The position numbers and the translations under genes were made by a program. A stretch of 64,000 bases of DNA from Hamadaea sp. (lineage in GTDB: Bacteria; Actinomycetota; Actinomycetes; Mycobacteriales; Micromonosporaceae): positions 1 to 64,000 of the forward strand of contig NZ_JABFVK010000044.1 in assembly GCF_013362815.1 (NCBI RefSeq), in the 5' to 3' direction. Positions 47,264 through 55,846 of the stretch are shown piece after piece (positions within the stretch are counted from its first letter, which is position 1; each line of letters opens with the position of its first letter). Below the pieces are notes generated by a model. It searched no databases. It saw only the letters and a list, made by a program, of their open reading frames with translations, and was not told the origin of the DNA.

Positions 47264-47853
47264 GCGCCGACCAGCGTCGGGTGCAACGGCCCCGGGATCC
47301 GCAGGCCCGCCGGGACGCCCTCACGGCAGCGGTCATCGAAAGCATCGCCGACGTCGGCATCGGGCGTACGACGCACCGCAGTGTTGCGACCCGCGCCGGG
47401 TTGCCGCTCGGCGCGACGACCTACTACTTCCCGACCCTGGACGACCTGGTCGAGGCGGGGCTGCGCCGGGCGGCCGAGATCTTCGATCGCGATCTGACGA
47501 GCTGGGCCGAGCGGCTGGCCGCTGCGGCCGACCCGGCCACCGAGCTGGCGGCGATCGCAGCCGAGTACGCCGCCGACGCGGTGCCCGCCCGGCTCGCGTA
47601 CGAGCTGTCGGCGGCGGCGATGCGCGACGAGCGGCTGCGTCCGCTTGCCCACCGTCGGCTCGGCGGCCTCCGCGAGGTGCTCGAAGCCGCGTTCGGGCGA
47701 TGCGCGTACGCCGTCGGCGCGGTGCTGGACGGTGCGGTGCTGCAGGCGCTCACCACCGGCGTACCCGTCGACCGGGAAGCGCTCGCAAGCGTCGTCCGCC
47801 GCCTCACTAGGACTGGCGACGACCGTGAACCACTCCGTCGCGATCGGGCATGA
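47260..47853 (+). CDS. TetR family repressor of the SMR pump
   Basis: 197 aa. Helix-turn-helix RRDALTAAVIESIADVGIGRTTHRSVATRAGLPLGATTYYFPTLDDL in separate helices (residues about 18-65, with the usual T-Y-Y-F). The C-terminal ligand domain is Ala-rich. The TTG start overlaps the SMR stop; no other start lies nearby. It should bind the repeat at 46916-46933 and be released by a pumped compound, as QacR is. Confidence 0.85.
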   Translation: MSADQRRVQRPRDPQARRDALTAAVIESIADVGIGRTTHRSVATRAGLPLGATTYYFPTLDDLVEAGLRRAAEIFDRDLTSWAERLAAAADPATELAAIAAEYAADAVPARLAYELSAAAMRDERLRPLAHRRLGGLREVLEAAFGRCAYAVGAVLDGAVLQALTTGVPVDREALASVVRRLTRTGDDREPLRRDRA

Positions 47854-47859
47854 ACAGAC

Positions 47860-48450
47860 GTGACAGATTTGCGTTCGCCCGTGCAGTACGCCGACGACGT
47901 GCTGATCCGGGAGTCGATCCGCGCGCCGGAACGCTTCGCGCCGCTGTTCGACCGGCACGCCACCGCGGTGCACCGGTATCTGAGCCGGCGGATCGGCGAA
48001 TCCGCCGACGACCTGCTGGCCGAGACGTTCCTCGTCGCCTTTCGCGTGCGGGAGTCCTTCGAACCGCTGCGGATCGACGCCCGGCCGTGGCTGTTCGGCA
48101 TCGCGACCAACGTGCTGCGTCGGCATGTGCGGGCGGAAGAGCGCCGCTATCGGGCGCTGGCCCGCTCGGCGGGGTCGGACCGAGGCGTACACCTCGACGA
48201 GGCGCTAGATGATCGCCTCGACGCCCAGGCGTTGCGCGGTGCCCTCGCCGCCGCGCTCGCGAGCCTGAAGCCTCCGGATCGCGACGCGCTGCTGCTGCTC
48301 GCCTGGGCTCAGCTCTCGTACGCAGAGATCGCCGCCACGCTCGGCATCCCCATCGGGACGGTGCGGTCCAGGATCAACCGCGCCCGTCGGGTCACCCGGT
48401 CCGCGCTGGGTCTGCCAGCGGAATCGCTTGGTCTTCCGGAGGAATCATGA
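47860..48450 (+). CDS. ECF RNA polymerase sigma factor
   Basis: 196 aa. Sigma-2: FAPLFDRHATAVHRYLSRRIG, DDLLAETFLVAFRVRESF and ARPWLFGIATNVLRRHVR. Sigma-4: LKPPDRDALLLLAWAQLSYAEIAATLGIPIGTVRSRINRARR. Paired with a CU044_5270 protein whose ATG overlaps its stop (ATGA), a frequent actinobacterial pair in which the second protein may act as an anti-sigma factor. GTG start 6 bp beyond the TetR stop. Confidence 0.88.
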   Translation: MTDLRSPVQYADDVLIRESIRAPERFAPLFDRHATAVHRYLSRRIGESADDLLAETFLVAFRVRESFEPLRIDARPWLFGIATNVLRRHVRAEERRYRALARSAGSDRGVHLDEALDDRLDAQALRGALAAALASLKPPDRDALLLLAWAQLSYAEIAATLGIPIGTVRSRINRARRVTRSALGLPAESLGLPEES

Positions 48451-49433
48451 ACGAGATCTCGTTGCTGGACGCGTTTGGCCCGGATGCGACGGAGCTGCCT
48501 GACCATGCTCGGCTCGCAGCTCGCGAACGGTTGCTCGCCGAGTGTCGGACGCCGAGCGCGGGTACCCGGCTGCGGAGCGCGGGCGGGCGGCGTACCAGGG
48601 GATTCTCTCGCCGCTGGACACTGGCCGGGGCTGGGTTGGTCCTCGCCGCCGGTGCGGCGGCGGTCGTGCTGCCTCGGCTCACCCGACCGACGCCGGACGA
48701 ATCGGCTGGCTCGGTGGAGCTGGTCGCGGCGAGCACTCCCGAGTTCCCCTACACCGTTCCCGGACTGGGTAAACCGACGTTCACGGCGGAGCCGAACAGC
48801 CCCATCATGGCGGTCTACGCCCAGCCGGACGGGAGTGAAGTCGTGCTGGCTCCGCTGGCCGCGCCACCGGACGAGTACGTCAAGGGAGAGCGGGAGATCA
48901 CGGTCGACGGCCGCCCAGGCCGCATCGTCACGGGGAAGAAGGAGTCCGGAGAGGTCATGTTCGTGGCCCTCCGCTGGGAACACCGGCCAGGCGTATGGCT
49001 CTCGCTCACCAAGGCCGGGCACAACGCCACCGAAGAGTTCGTTCTGGCGCTGGCCCACGCGGTGGTCGACCAACCGCAGAGCGTCGGCTTCAAACTCACC
49101 ATCGGCCTGGTGCCGAAGGGCTGGCGGCTCGGGATGTTCAAGGACGACGGAGCGATCCTCTCCTACGTCGATCCGAAGGCCCCCAGTCGGGTGCTGACCG
49201 CGAACTGGACGCCGCAGCCCGACACGAGTCGGGACGATCAAATCGAGGGATTCGAGTCGGTCGAGACCGTCACGGTCGGGGGCAAGCGAGTGAAGCTCGT
49301 ACGGGCCGCCGAGTTCTGGCGGTTGAGCGCCGTCCTGCCCGACGGGTCGGGCTTCACGCTCATGGCGTCACGGTCCTTCCGGGCGAACCAGGTGGTCGCG
49401 GTCGCCGGCAGCGTGCGGCTCACCAAGTCGTGA
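48447..49433 (+). CDS. CU044_5270-type membrane protein, probable anti-sigma partner
   Basis: 328 aa. Residues 1-50 are cytoplasmic (SLLDAFGPDATELPDHARLAARERLLAE), a single helix spans about 55-75 (WTLAGAGLVLAAGAAAVVL), and the remaining 250 residues would be extracytoplasmic beta-rich domain (TVDGRPGRIVTGKK, PKGWRLGMFKDDGAILSY). The layout suits a transmembrane signal receiver for the overlapping ECF sigma factor, but no zinc-anti-sigma HxxxCxxC motif is present. Confidence 0.75.
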   Translation: MNEISLLDAFGPDATELPDHARLAARERLLAECRTPSAGTRLRSAGGRRTRGFSRRWTLAGAGLVLAAGAAAVVLPRLTRPTPDESAGSVELVAASTPEFPYTVPGLGKPTFTAEPNSPIMAVYAQPDGSEVVLAPLAAPPDEYVKGEREITVDGRPGRIVTGKKESGEVMFVALRWEHRPGVWLSLTKAGHNATEEFVLALAHAVVDQPQSVGFKLTIGLVPKGWRLGMFKDDGAILSYVDPKAPSRVLTANWTPQPDTSRDDQIEGFESVETVTVGGKRVKLVRAAEFWRLSAVLPDGSGFTLMASRSFRANQVVAVAGSVRLTKS

Positions 49434-49509
49434 TCGCGCGGCCGGCCCGGTCCCTGAAGACCTCGGCAAACGCCGGATATGGCCGAGTCGGCCCGGTTAC
49501 GGTGAGGGC

Positions 49510-50547
49510 ATGCGGGCTTTGCAGCTGGTCTCACCCGGGAAGATCGAGGTACGCGACGTCGAGGTGCCGGAGATCGCCTCGGACGAAGTGCTCGTGAAGG
49601 TCGCCGGGGCCGGGCTCTGCCATTCCGACCTCCACGTGCTGCACGTGCCGGAGTGGCCGATCCCGAACATGACGCTGGGCCACGAGACTGCGGGGCACAT
49701 CGAGAAACTCGGCGACACGGTGACCGGATTCGCCAAGGGCGACGCCGTTCTCGTCTACCTGATCTGGGCCTGCGGCGTGTGCCGCCCGTGCATCGAGGGC
49801 CGCGACAACGTCTGCGTCAACCAGGGCGGCCGGTACGCGTACCCGCCGTGCCCCGGGCTCGGCCCGGACGGCGGCATGGCCGAATACATGCGGGTCAAGG
49901 CGCGGTATCTGGAACCGTTGGGCGACCTCGATCCGGTGCAGGCCGCGCCGCTGGCCGACGCCGGGCTGACCCCGATGCACGCGATCAACGGCGCACGCCA
50001 TCGGCTCGGCCCGGGCTCGACCGCGGTCGTCATCGCGGTCGGCGGTCTGGGCCACGTCGGGCTGCAGATCCTCGCCGCGACGACGTCGGCGCGGATCATC
50101 GCGGTCGACTCCAGCGAGCAGAAGCTCGAGATCGCCCAGGAACACGGGGCCGACCTCGTTCTGAAGAGCGATGAGAACGCCGTGAAGCGGATTCTGGAGG
50201 AGACCGGCGGCTACGGAGCTGACGCGGTCTTCGACTTCGTCGGCGTGCAGCCCACCATCGACCTCGCCACCCACACGATCGCGCCGGACGGCGCGCTGCG
50301 CGTCGTCGGGCTCGGCGGCGGCTCGTTCACCTACGAGGCGAACGGGACGGCCGATCCGTTGCCCTGGGGCGTCGACGTACGCCGCTCGTTCGGTGGGACG
50401 CGGACGGATCAGCGGCAGGTTCTCTCGCTGGCCCAGCAGGGCAAGATCTCCGTCGACGTGCAGACCTATCCGCTGGCCGACGGGCTCAAGGCGTTCGCCG
50501 ATCTCGAGGCGGGCACCGTCCGCGGACGGGCCGTCCTCGTCCCCTGA
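49510..50547 (+). CDS. Zinc-dependent alcohol dehydrogenase (NAD(P)+, AdhA-like)
   Basis: 345-aa MDR enzyme. Catalytic zinc: CHSDLH (Cys37 region) and GHETAGHIE; structural zinc: CGVCRPC-IEGRDN-VC. The cofactor site is AVGGLGHVGLQIL with acidic AVDSSE favouring NAD. ATG follows TACGGT by 6 nt. It stands alone, and no substrate clue is offered by neighbours. The stop is followed at once by a hairpin repeat (50571-50625). Confidence 0.88.
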   Translation: MRALQLVSPGKIEVRDVEVPEIASDEVLVKVAGAGLCHSDLHVLHVPEWPIPNMTLGHETAGHIEKLGDTVTGFAKGDAVLVYLIWACGVCRPCIEGRDNVCVNQGGRYAYPPCPGLGPDGGMAEYMRVKARYLEPLGDLDPVQAAPLADAGLTPMHAINGARHRLGPGSTAVVIAVGGLGHVGLQILAATTSARIIAVDSSEQKLEIAQEHGADLVLKSDENAVKRILEETGGYGADAVFDFVGVQPTIDLATHTIAPDGALRVVGLGGGSFTYEANGTADPLPWGVDVRRSFGGTRTDQRQVLSLAQQGKISVDVQTYPLADGLKAFADLEAGTVRGRAVLVP

Positions 50548-50570
50548 CGGCCGCAGCAGGGATCTGCGCC

Positions 50571-50625
50571 GGATCACGGATCTCGGTCGAATCTCGGACC
50601 AAGATTCGACCCGGAACCCTGATCC
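50571..50625. repeat. Diverged intergenic copy of the hairpin element
   Basis: 24-bp arms (left begins GGATCACGGATCTCGG) around a 7-nt loop pair at 21 of 24 positions. The right arm shares GATTCGACCC-GAACCCTGATC with the perfect element at 38746-38802. It lies after the alcohol dehydrogenase stop and could also act as a terminator. The rest of 50548-50720 shows nothing else. Confidence 0.8.
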
Positions 50626-50720
50626 AGCGCGAAAAGGCGGGCGCGAAAGGCGGCGGGCGTGATCTGCGGCATACGAGAGCGCGGTAGCAAGACGGACGTA
50701 CGGTTTGTTACGCTGCCCGC

Positions 50721-51932
50721 GTGCTCCTCCCACCCCGTGGCAACGCCCGCATCCTGATCGCCGCCCACTTCGTCAACACGCTCGGCAACGGGGCGTACCT
50801 GACGACGAGCACGCTGTTCCTGACGCGCTCGATCGGGCTGAGCCCGGCCGAAGTCGCGCTCGGGCTGGCGATCGCGGCCGGGGCGGGCATGGCGCTGAGT
50901 ACGCCGATGGGCTACGTCGCCGACAAGTACGGTCCCAAGCGCGTCATGCTGACGATGCTGATCCTGCAGTCGGCCTGTTTCGCCGGCCTGATCGGCGTAC
51001 GCGGACTGTGGTCGTTCGCGCCGATCGCCTGCCTCATCGCGATCGGGGAGGCGTGCGCGAAGGCGGCGAACGGGGCGATGATCGCGGCGGCCGTCGAACC
51101 GGGGCAGCGGTTGCGCGTACGCGCCTTCCTGCGCTCGGCCAACAACGCCGGGATCGGCTTGGGGGCGTTGATCGGCAGCATTCCGCTGATGCTGGACAGC
51201 CGGCCGGCGTACGTGGCGATGCTGCTCGGCAACTCCGTCACGTTCCTGCTCGCGGCATCGGTCCTCACCCGGGTGCACCTGGAACAACCGGTGGTCGAGC
51301 GCCCGGCCGAGCAACCGCGCCTGGTGGCGTTGCGGGACCGCCCGTTCCTCAGCTTCGCCCTCGTCGACGGGCTGGTCGCCGCGCTCTACAACGAGCTGCT
51401 CACGATCGGGCTGCCGTTGTGGCTGACCGTGCACACCGGCGGTCCACTGTGGCTGGTGTCGGCGGCGCTGCTGATCAACACCACGGGCTGCGTCCTGTTG
51501 CAGGTGTGGGCTTCCGGTGGCACCGACGGCCTGGCGAGTGCCGCGCGTACGGGTCGCCGCGGTGCGCTGATCATCGCCGTCGCGTGTGTCCTGTTCGGAG
51601 CGTCGACCGGTATGCCAGCCTGGGCGGTCGTCGCCGGAGTGCTCGCCGCGTCGTGCGTACACGTGCTGGGTGAGCTGTTCAGCTCGACCGCGACGTGGGC
51701 GGTCATCTTCGGGCTCGCCCCGGACTGGGCGCAAGGCCAGTATCAGGGCGCGTATCTGACCGGCCGCCAGATCGGCAACATGGTCACTCCGCCCCTGCTC
51801 ACGGCCCTTGTCGTGGGGGGCGGCGGACCCGGGTGGCTGGTTGTCGCGCTCGTCTTCGCGACCGCAGGCATCGCGTACCCCTCGTTGGTGCGCTGGGGAG
51901 CACGGACCCGGACCGAGCCGGTGCCCGCCTGA
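50721..51932 (+). CDS. MFS transporter
   Basis: 403 aa, about twelve helices. First-loop signature GYVADKYGPKRVMLT (about residues 62-76), FLRSANNAGIGLGALIGSIPL in helix 5 region, and LAPDWAQGQYQGAYLTGRQIG near the end, typical of proton-driven drug antiporters. GTG 50721 lies 6 nt after TACGCT, a leaderless layout. Substrate unknown. Confidence 0.83.
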   Translation: MLLPPRGNARILIAAHFVNTLGNGAYLTTSTLFLTRSIGLSPAEVALGLAIAAGAGMALSTPMGYVADKYGPKRVMLTMLILQSACFAGLIGVRGLWSFAPIACLIAIGEACAKAANGAMIAAAVEPGQRLRVRAFLRSANNAGIGLGALIGSIPLMLDSRPAYVAMLLGNSVTFLLAASVLTRVHLEQPVVERPAEQPRLVALRDRPFLSFALVDGLVAALYNELLTIGLPLWLTVHTGGPLWLVSAALLINTTGCVLLQVWASGGTDGLASAARTGRRGALIIAVACVLFGASTGMPAWAVVAGVLAASCVHVLGELFSSTATWAVIFGLAPDWAQGQYQGAYLTGRQIGNMVTPPLLTALVVGGGGPGWLVVALVFATAGIAYPSLVRWGARTRTEPVPA

Positions 51933-52002
51933 AAGCGGACCCGGACCGCCGACGCGCAGTATGCGATCATGGGGGACCGCGACGCGAGAGGGGCTGATCG
52001 AG

Positions 52003-52485
52003 GTGGAGGTCGAGCGGACGGCGCTGCCGGGGATCGGACTGCGGCACGAGTTCCGGACGGCGCGCGGGCAGCACGCCGCGGTCGTCTCCCACCACAACGG
52101 CCGCCGGGACCTGGTCGTCTATGACCCACGAGATCCCGATACCACCCTGGCGAGCCTCGCCCTGACCAGCGAGGAGGCCAACGGGGTCGCCGAGCTGCTG
52201 GGCACCGCACGGCTGGTCGAGCGGCTCGCGGACCTGCAACGGCAGGTGACCGGGCTGGTCACGATCCAGGTGCAGGTGTCCGACGATTCGCCGTACGCCG
52301 GTCGGTTCATGGGCGACGCGCGAGTGCGGACGCGCACCGGAGCTTCGATCGTCGCGATCGTGCGGGACGCGGAAGTCGTCGCGAGCCCCGGCCCCGACAC
52401 CCGCCTGCGGTCCGGTGACCTCGTGGTGATCGTCGGCACCGCCGACGGCACCGCGGCGGCCGCCGAGATCTTCACGCGCGGATAG
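52003..52485 (+). CDS. khtT: KhtT-like TrkA-C regulatory subunit of a cation/proton antiporter
   Basis: 160 aa. EVERTALPGIGLRHEFRTARG opens the KhtT N-terminal domain; the C-terminal TrkA-C (RCK_C) domain is YAGRFMGDARVRTRTGASIVAI followed by LRSGDLVVIVGTADG. It should bind a cyclic dinucleotide or sense pH and gate the antiporter encoded 8 bp downstream. I chose GTG 52003, since family members begin with (M)xVExTPLPGIG; ATG 51961 would add 14 residues. Confidence 0.82.
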   Translation: MEVERTALPGIGLRHEFRTARGQHAAVVSHHNGRRDLVVYDPRDPDTTLASLALTSEEANGVAELLGTARLVERLADLQRQVTGLVTIQVQVSDDSPYAGRFMGDARVRTRTGASIVAIVRDAEVVASPGPDTRLRSGDLVVIVGTADGTAAAAEIFTRG

Positions 52486-52493
52486 GGCCGCCT

Positions 52494-53714
52494 ATGCACG
52501 CCGCCTTCACGCTGATCGAGATCGGCGCCATCATCCTCGCCCTCGGGCTGCTCGGCGCGTTGTCGCTGCGCTTCAGCATCTCACCGATCCCGCTGTATCT
52601 GCTGGCCGGTCTGGCCTTCGGCCACGGTGGCATCCTGCCGCTCACCACGAGCGAGGAGTTCACCGCGACCGGGGCCGAGATCGGTGTCATCCTCCTGCTG
52701 TTCACCCTGGGCCTGGAGTACACCGCGCCCGAACTCGTGGGCACGTTGCGCACCAACGCTCCGGCCGGTCTCGTCGACCTCGTGCTCAACTCGCTCCCGG
52801 GCGTCGCCGTCGCGCTGCTCATGGGCTGGGGGCCGGTCGCGGCCGTCGCGCTCGGCGGGATCACCTACGTCACGTCGTCCGGCATCACCGCGAAGGTGAT
52901 GGCCGACTTGGACTGGCTCGGTAACCGCGAGGTCCCGGTCGTGCTGTCATTGCTGGTCTTCGAAGACCTCACGATGGCGGTCTACCTGCCGATCCTCACC
53001 GCGATGCTGGCCGGGGCCGGATTCCTCACGGGCGCGATCACACTCGGCATCGCCGCCGCCACGATCACCGTGATCCTCATCGTGGCGCTGCGATTCGGTC
53101 ACATCGTGGAGAAGCTGGTCGCCTCGCCGAGCCAGGAAGTGCTGCTCCTCAAGGTGCTGGGCCTGACAGTGCTGGTCGCCGGAGTCGCCCAATTGTTGCA
53201 AGTCTCGGCGGCGGTCGGCGCGTTCCTCGTCGGCATCGCGCTGTCCGGGCCACTCGCGCATCAGGCCCGCGAACTGCTGACACCGTTGCGCGATCTGTTC
53301 GCGGCGGTGTTCTTCGTCTTCTTCGGCCTGCACACCGATCCTGGGGATCTCCCGCCGGTGGCCGGCATCGCGATCGGGCTCGCGATCGTGGGCATGCTGA
53401 CGAAGATGGCCACCGGCTGGTGGGCCGCCCGCCGCGCCGGGGTCTCGACCGTCGGCCGGTTGCGCGCCGGGGCCGCGTTGCTGCCGCGCGGCGAGTTCAA
53501 CATCGTCATCGCCGGGCTCGCGGTCACCGCCGGGGTCAATTCCGAACTCGGCCCGCTCGCGGCGGCGTACGTGCTCGTGCTCGCGGTCACCGGCCCGCTC
53601 ACGGCCCGCGCCATCGTTCCGATCGCCAAGCGATACGCACAACGGCGTGCCCCGATTCCGCGACAAGCGAGCGCTGAGGAGCATTCGCCCGAACGAATCA
53701 CAGTCGATCCCTAG
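52494..53714 (+). CDS. khtU: KhtU-like CPA2-family cation/proton antiporter
   Basis: 406 aa, about 12-13 helices. FTLGLEYTAPELV, FEDLTMAVYLPIL (the acidic ion-binding ED-type motif of CPA2 antiporters) and LLPRGEFNIVIAGLAVTAG mark the family. In Bacillus KhtTU exports K+ for alkali and methylglyoxal tolerance. The C-terminal TrkA-N domain is missing, which fits regulation by the separate KhtT-like subunit. Confidence 0.85.
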   Translation: MHAAFTLIEIGAIILALGLLGALSLRFSISPIPLYLLAGLAFGHGGILPLTTSEEFTATGAEIGVILLLFTLGLEYTAPELVGTLRTNAPAGLVDLVLNSLPGVAVALLMGWGPVAAVALGGITYVTSSGITAKVMADLDWLGNREVPVVLSLLVFEDLTMAVYLPILTAMLAGAGFLTGAITLGIAAATITVILIVALRFGHIVEKLVASPSQEVLLLKVLGLTVLVAGVAQLLQVSAAVGAFLVGIALSGPLAHQARELLTPLRDLFAAVFFVFFGLHTDPGDLPPVAGIAIGLAIVGMLTKMATGWWAARRAGVSTVGRLRAGAALLPRGEFNIVIAGLAVTAGVNSELGPLAAAYVLVLAVTGPLTARAIVPIAKRYAQRRAPIPRQASAEEHSPERITVDP

Positions 53715-53775
53715 ATCGGCGCCACCCGTGTACGATCCCGCATACGACCTGCTTCAGACGGATTGGGACACCGAC

Positions 53776-54414
53776 ATGGCCACGCGCAGCACCGAGTTCG
53801 TGGCCGACGTCGTGCACGAGCGGCTTCGTGAGGCGATCCTGTCCGCGCAGTTCCGCCCGAACCACCGCCTCGTCGAGGAGGAGCTGGCGGACTGGCTGAA
53901 GGTCAGCCGCACTCCCGTACGCGAGGCGCTCCTCCGGCTCCGTCAGGAGGGACTGGTCGAACAGCGCCGGGGCTGGATCGTGCGCGATCACGCCCCCGAG
54001 GAGATGCTGGAGATCATCGAGGCGCGGGCCGGGATCGAGGCGCATGCGGCGTACCTGGCGGCGGGTCGGCTCAAGCAGGACGACTTCGCCCGGCTCGACG
54101 AGCTGATCGAGCTCATGGAGGATCCAGGTGCGTCCCGAGTCCGGCTGAACGAGCTGAACAACGAGTTCCACGACCTCGTCGCCCAGGCGGCCGGCAATGC
54201 GCTGGTGAGCCAGTTCTTCCGGCGTACCAAGGTGAACTATTGGAACTTCCACCAGCCGGTGGTCTTCACCCCGGCCGACGACGAGATCGTCAACCGGCAG
54301 CATCGGGATCTCGTCGCCGCCCTCCGGGCGCAGGACGGCGAGACGGCCGCGAAGATCGCCCGCGAGCACGTCGAGAACACCGCGCGGATCATCATGTCGG
54401 CGCTCGGGCGCTGA
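53776..54414 (+). CDS. GntR family regulator, FadR/FCD subgroup
   Basis: 212 aa. Winged helix VVHERLREAILSAQFRPNHRLVEEELADWLKVSRTPVREALLRLRQEGLV in order at residues 9-60. FCD ligand domain with His-metal set (ELNNEFHDLV, NRQHRDLVAAL, AREHVENT). FCD regulators sense carboxylic acids. ATG is the first Met after TACGATCCCGCATACGA (53731 on), whose repeated TACGA may be its operator and -10. No metabolic operon is adjacent. Confidence 0.85.
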   Translation: MATRSTEFVADVVHERLREAILSAQFRPNHRLVEEELADWLKVSRTPVREALLRLRQEGLVEQRRGWIVRDHAPEEMLEIIEARAGIEAHAAYLAAGRLKQDDFARLDELIELMEDPGASRVRLNELNNEFHDLVAQAAGNALVSQFFRRTKVNYWNFHQPVVFTPADDEIVNRQHRDLVAALRAQDGETAAKIAREHVENTARIIMSALGR

Positions 54415-54450
54415 CATCTCCTTAACATCACGTTGAGTACGCTCGGCCCG

Positions 54451-55077
54451 GTGAACCGTCGCCGTGCCATCTGGCTGATCTCGCTCGCCGCCGCCACCAC
54501 GGCCCTCGTCGTCGCCGCGTTCGTGGTCGTGCCGATGCTGCTGCCGCCCGGACCACGCCCGCTGTTCCAGCTGCCGGTCGCATGTGGAGAGACGTGGGAG
54601 CTCGGCACCTATCCCGGCCACGACGACTTCGACCTGGATCTGTTCCCCACCAAGGGAACTGCGTGGGGCCGTCCGATCCTCGCCTCGTTCGGCGGCACTG
54701 TCATCGAAGCCGGGATCAACGGCGAACTGGGCGGGCGTACGCCCAAGAAGCCGAACGGGCCCAAGGGCCGCGGCGGCGGCTACTGGGTGAAGATCGACCA
54801 CGGCGGGAAATGGACGACGCAATACCTGCACATGCTGGAACCGCCCCTCGTGAAGGTCGGCGACGAGGTGCGGCAGGGCCAGCAACTCGGCAAGATCGGC
54901 AGCACCGGCGACTCCGGCGCGCCGCATCTGCATTACGAACAGCACCGGGGCTGGGAGAAGGTCGAGGCGTACTTCGACGGCCAGCCGTCCGGCATCACGA
55001 CCGACGACCACGAGTACACGGTCAGGCGGAAGAGCAACAACTGCACCGATGTAGCCTCGCCAGGTGTCCCTGACTGA
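54451..55077 (+). CDS. M23-family peptidoglycan peptidase, membrane-anchored
   Basis: 208 aa. One N-terminal helix (IWLISLAAATTALVVAAFVVVPML), then the LytM domain: GHDDFDLDLF supplies the first His and Asp, HGGKWTTQYLHM the middle segment and APHLHYE the HxH zinc ligand pair. VKVGDEVRQGQQLGKIGSTG is the usual preceding strand-turn. GTG 54451 follows TACGCT by 7 nt; TTG 54433 is an alternative. It probably acts on the wall from the outer membrane face. Confidence 0.83.
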   Translation: MNRRRAIWLISLAAATTALVVAAFVVVPMLLPPGPRPLFQLPVACGETWELGTYPGHDDFDLDLFPTKGTAWGRPILASFGGTVIEAGINGELGGRTPKKPNGPKGRGGGYWVKIDHGGKWTTQYLHMLEPPLVKVGDEVRQGQQLGKIGSTGDSGAPHLHYEQHRGWEKVEAYFDGQPSGITTDDHEYTVRRKSNNCTDVASPGVPD

Positions 55078-55846
55078 TCACGGAGTCGCGGTCGCCGCGG
55101 CGCAAGCGGGCGCAGCCGTCGTCCGCGCGAAGTTCGGCAGCTCGCTGACCCGACATGCGAAAGCCCCCGGCGACTTCGCGACTGAGGCCGACCTCGCCGC
55201 TGAGCAGGCGATCCTCGAAGTACTGCGACAGAGCAGGCCCGACGACGCCGTGCTCGGCGAGGAGACCGGCGGCGAGATCGGCGAGCGTACCTGGTTCGTC
55301 GACCCGCTCTGCGGCACGCTCAACTTCGCCGCCGAGACCACCATGGCGTCGGTCAACGTCGCGCTGCGTACCGGGTCGGGGATCACCGCAGCAGCCAGCG
55401 CCGACCCGTTCACCGGCGAGATCTTCTGGACCGACGGCGACCGGGCGCTGATCCGGCGCGACTCCGAGGACCGCCCCGCGCATCCGTCGGCCGAATCGCG
55501 CCTGGTCGACCTCAACCTCGACCCGCATCCGGACAGCCCCGAGTTCTCGGCGACCGCCCTGCTCGCGAGTGTCGCGTTCAACCAGCGCTTCCGCCCCCGC
55601 GTCCTGTCCACCACGCTCGCGGTCGCCTGGGTCGGCGCGGGCCGGCGTTCGGCGTACCTGACGGCCGGGGATCTGCGCGACAGCGTGCACTTCGCCGCCG
55701 GGATCGCGTTCTGCCAGGCGGCCGGCTGCGTCGTCACCGGCATCCAGGGCCAGCCGCTGCATACGGGGGTCGGCGGGCTCCTCGTCGCCGCCGACGAACC
55801 CACCCACTCCGCACTCCTGGAGCTGCTGAACGAGGTGCGCCCGTGA
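55064..55846 (+). CDS. Inositol-monophosphatase-like protein with altered metal site
   Basis: 260 aa. The IMPase order is kept (GDFATEADLAAEQAI, LGEETGG, WFVDPLCGTLNF), but the second motif Asp (DPxDGT) is Cys83. FADR-type C-terminal motif WDxAA is replaced by LRDSVHFAAG. Two of the usual metal ligands are therefore changed. Activity may be lost or specialised. GTG overlaps the M23 gene end by 14 bp and lies 6 nt after TAGCCT. Confidence 0.8.
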   Translation: MSLTDHGVAVAAAQAGAAVVRAKFGSSLTRHAKAPGDFATEADLAAEQAILEVLRQSRPDDAVLGEETGGEIGERTWFVDPLCGTLNFAAETTMASVNVALRTGSGITAAASADPFTGEIFWTDGDRALIRRDSEDRPAHPSAESRLVDLNLDPHPDSPEFSATALLASVAFNQRFRPRVLSTTLAVAWVGAGRRSAYLTAGDLRDSVHFAAGIAFCQAAGCVVTGIQGQPLHTGVGGLLVAADEPTHSALLELLNEVRP

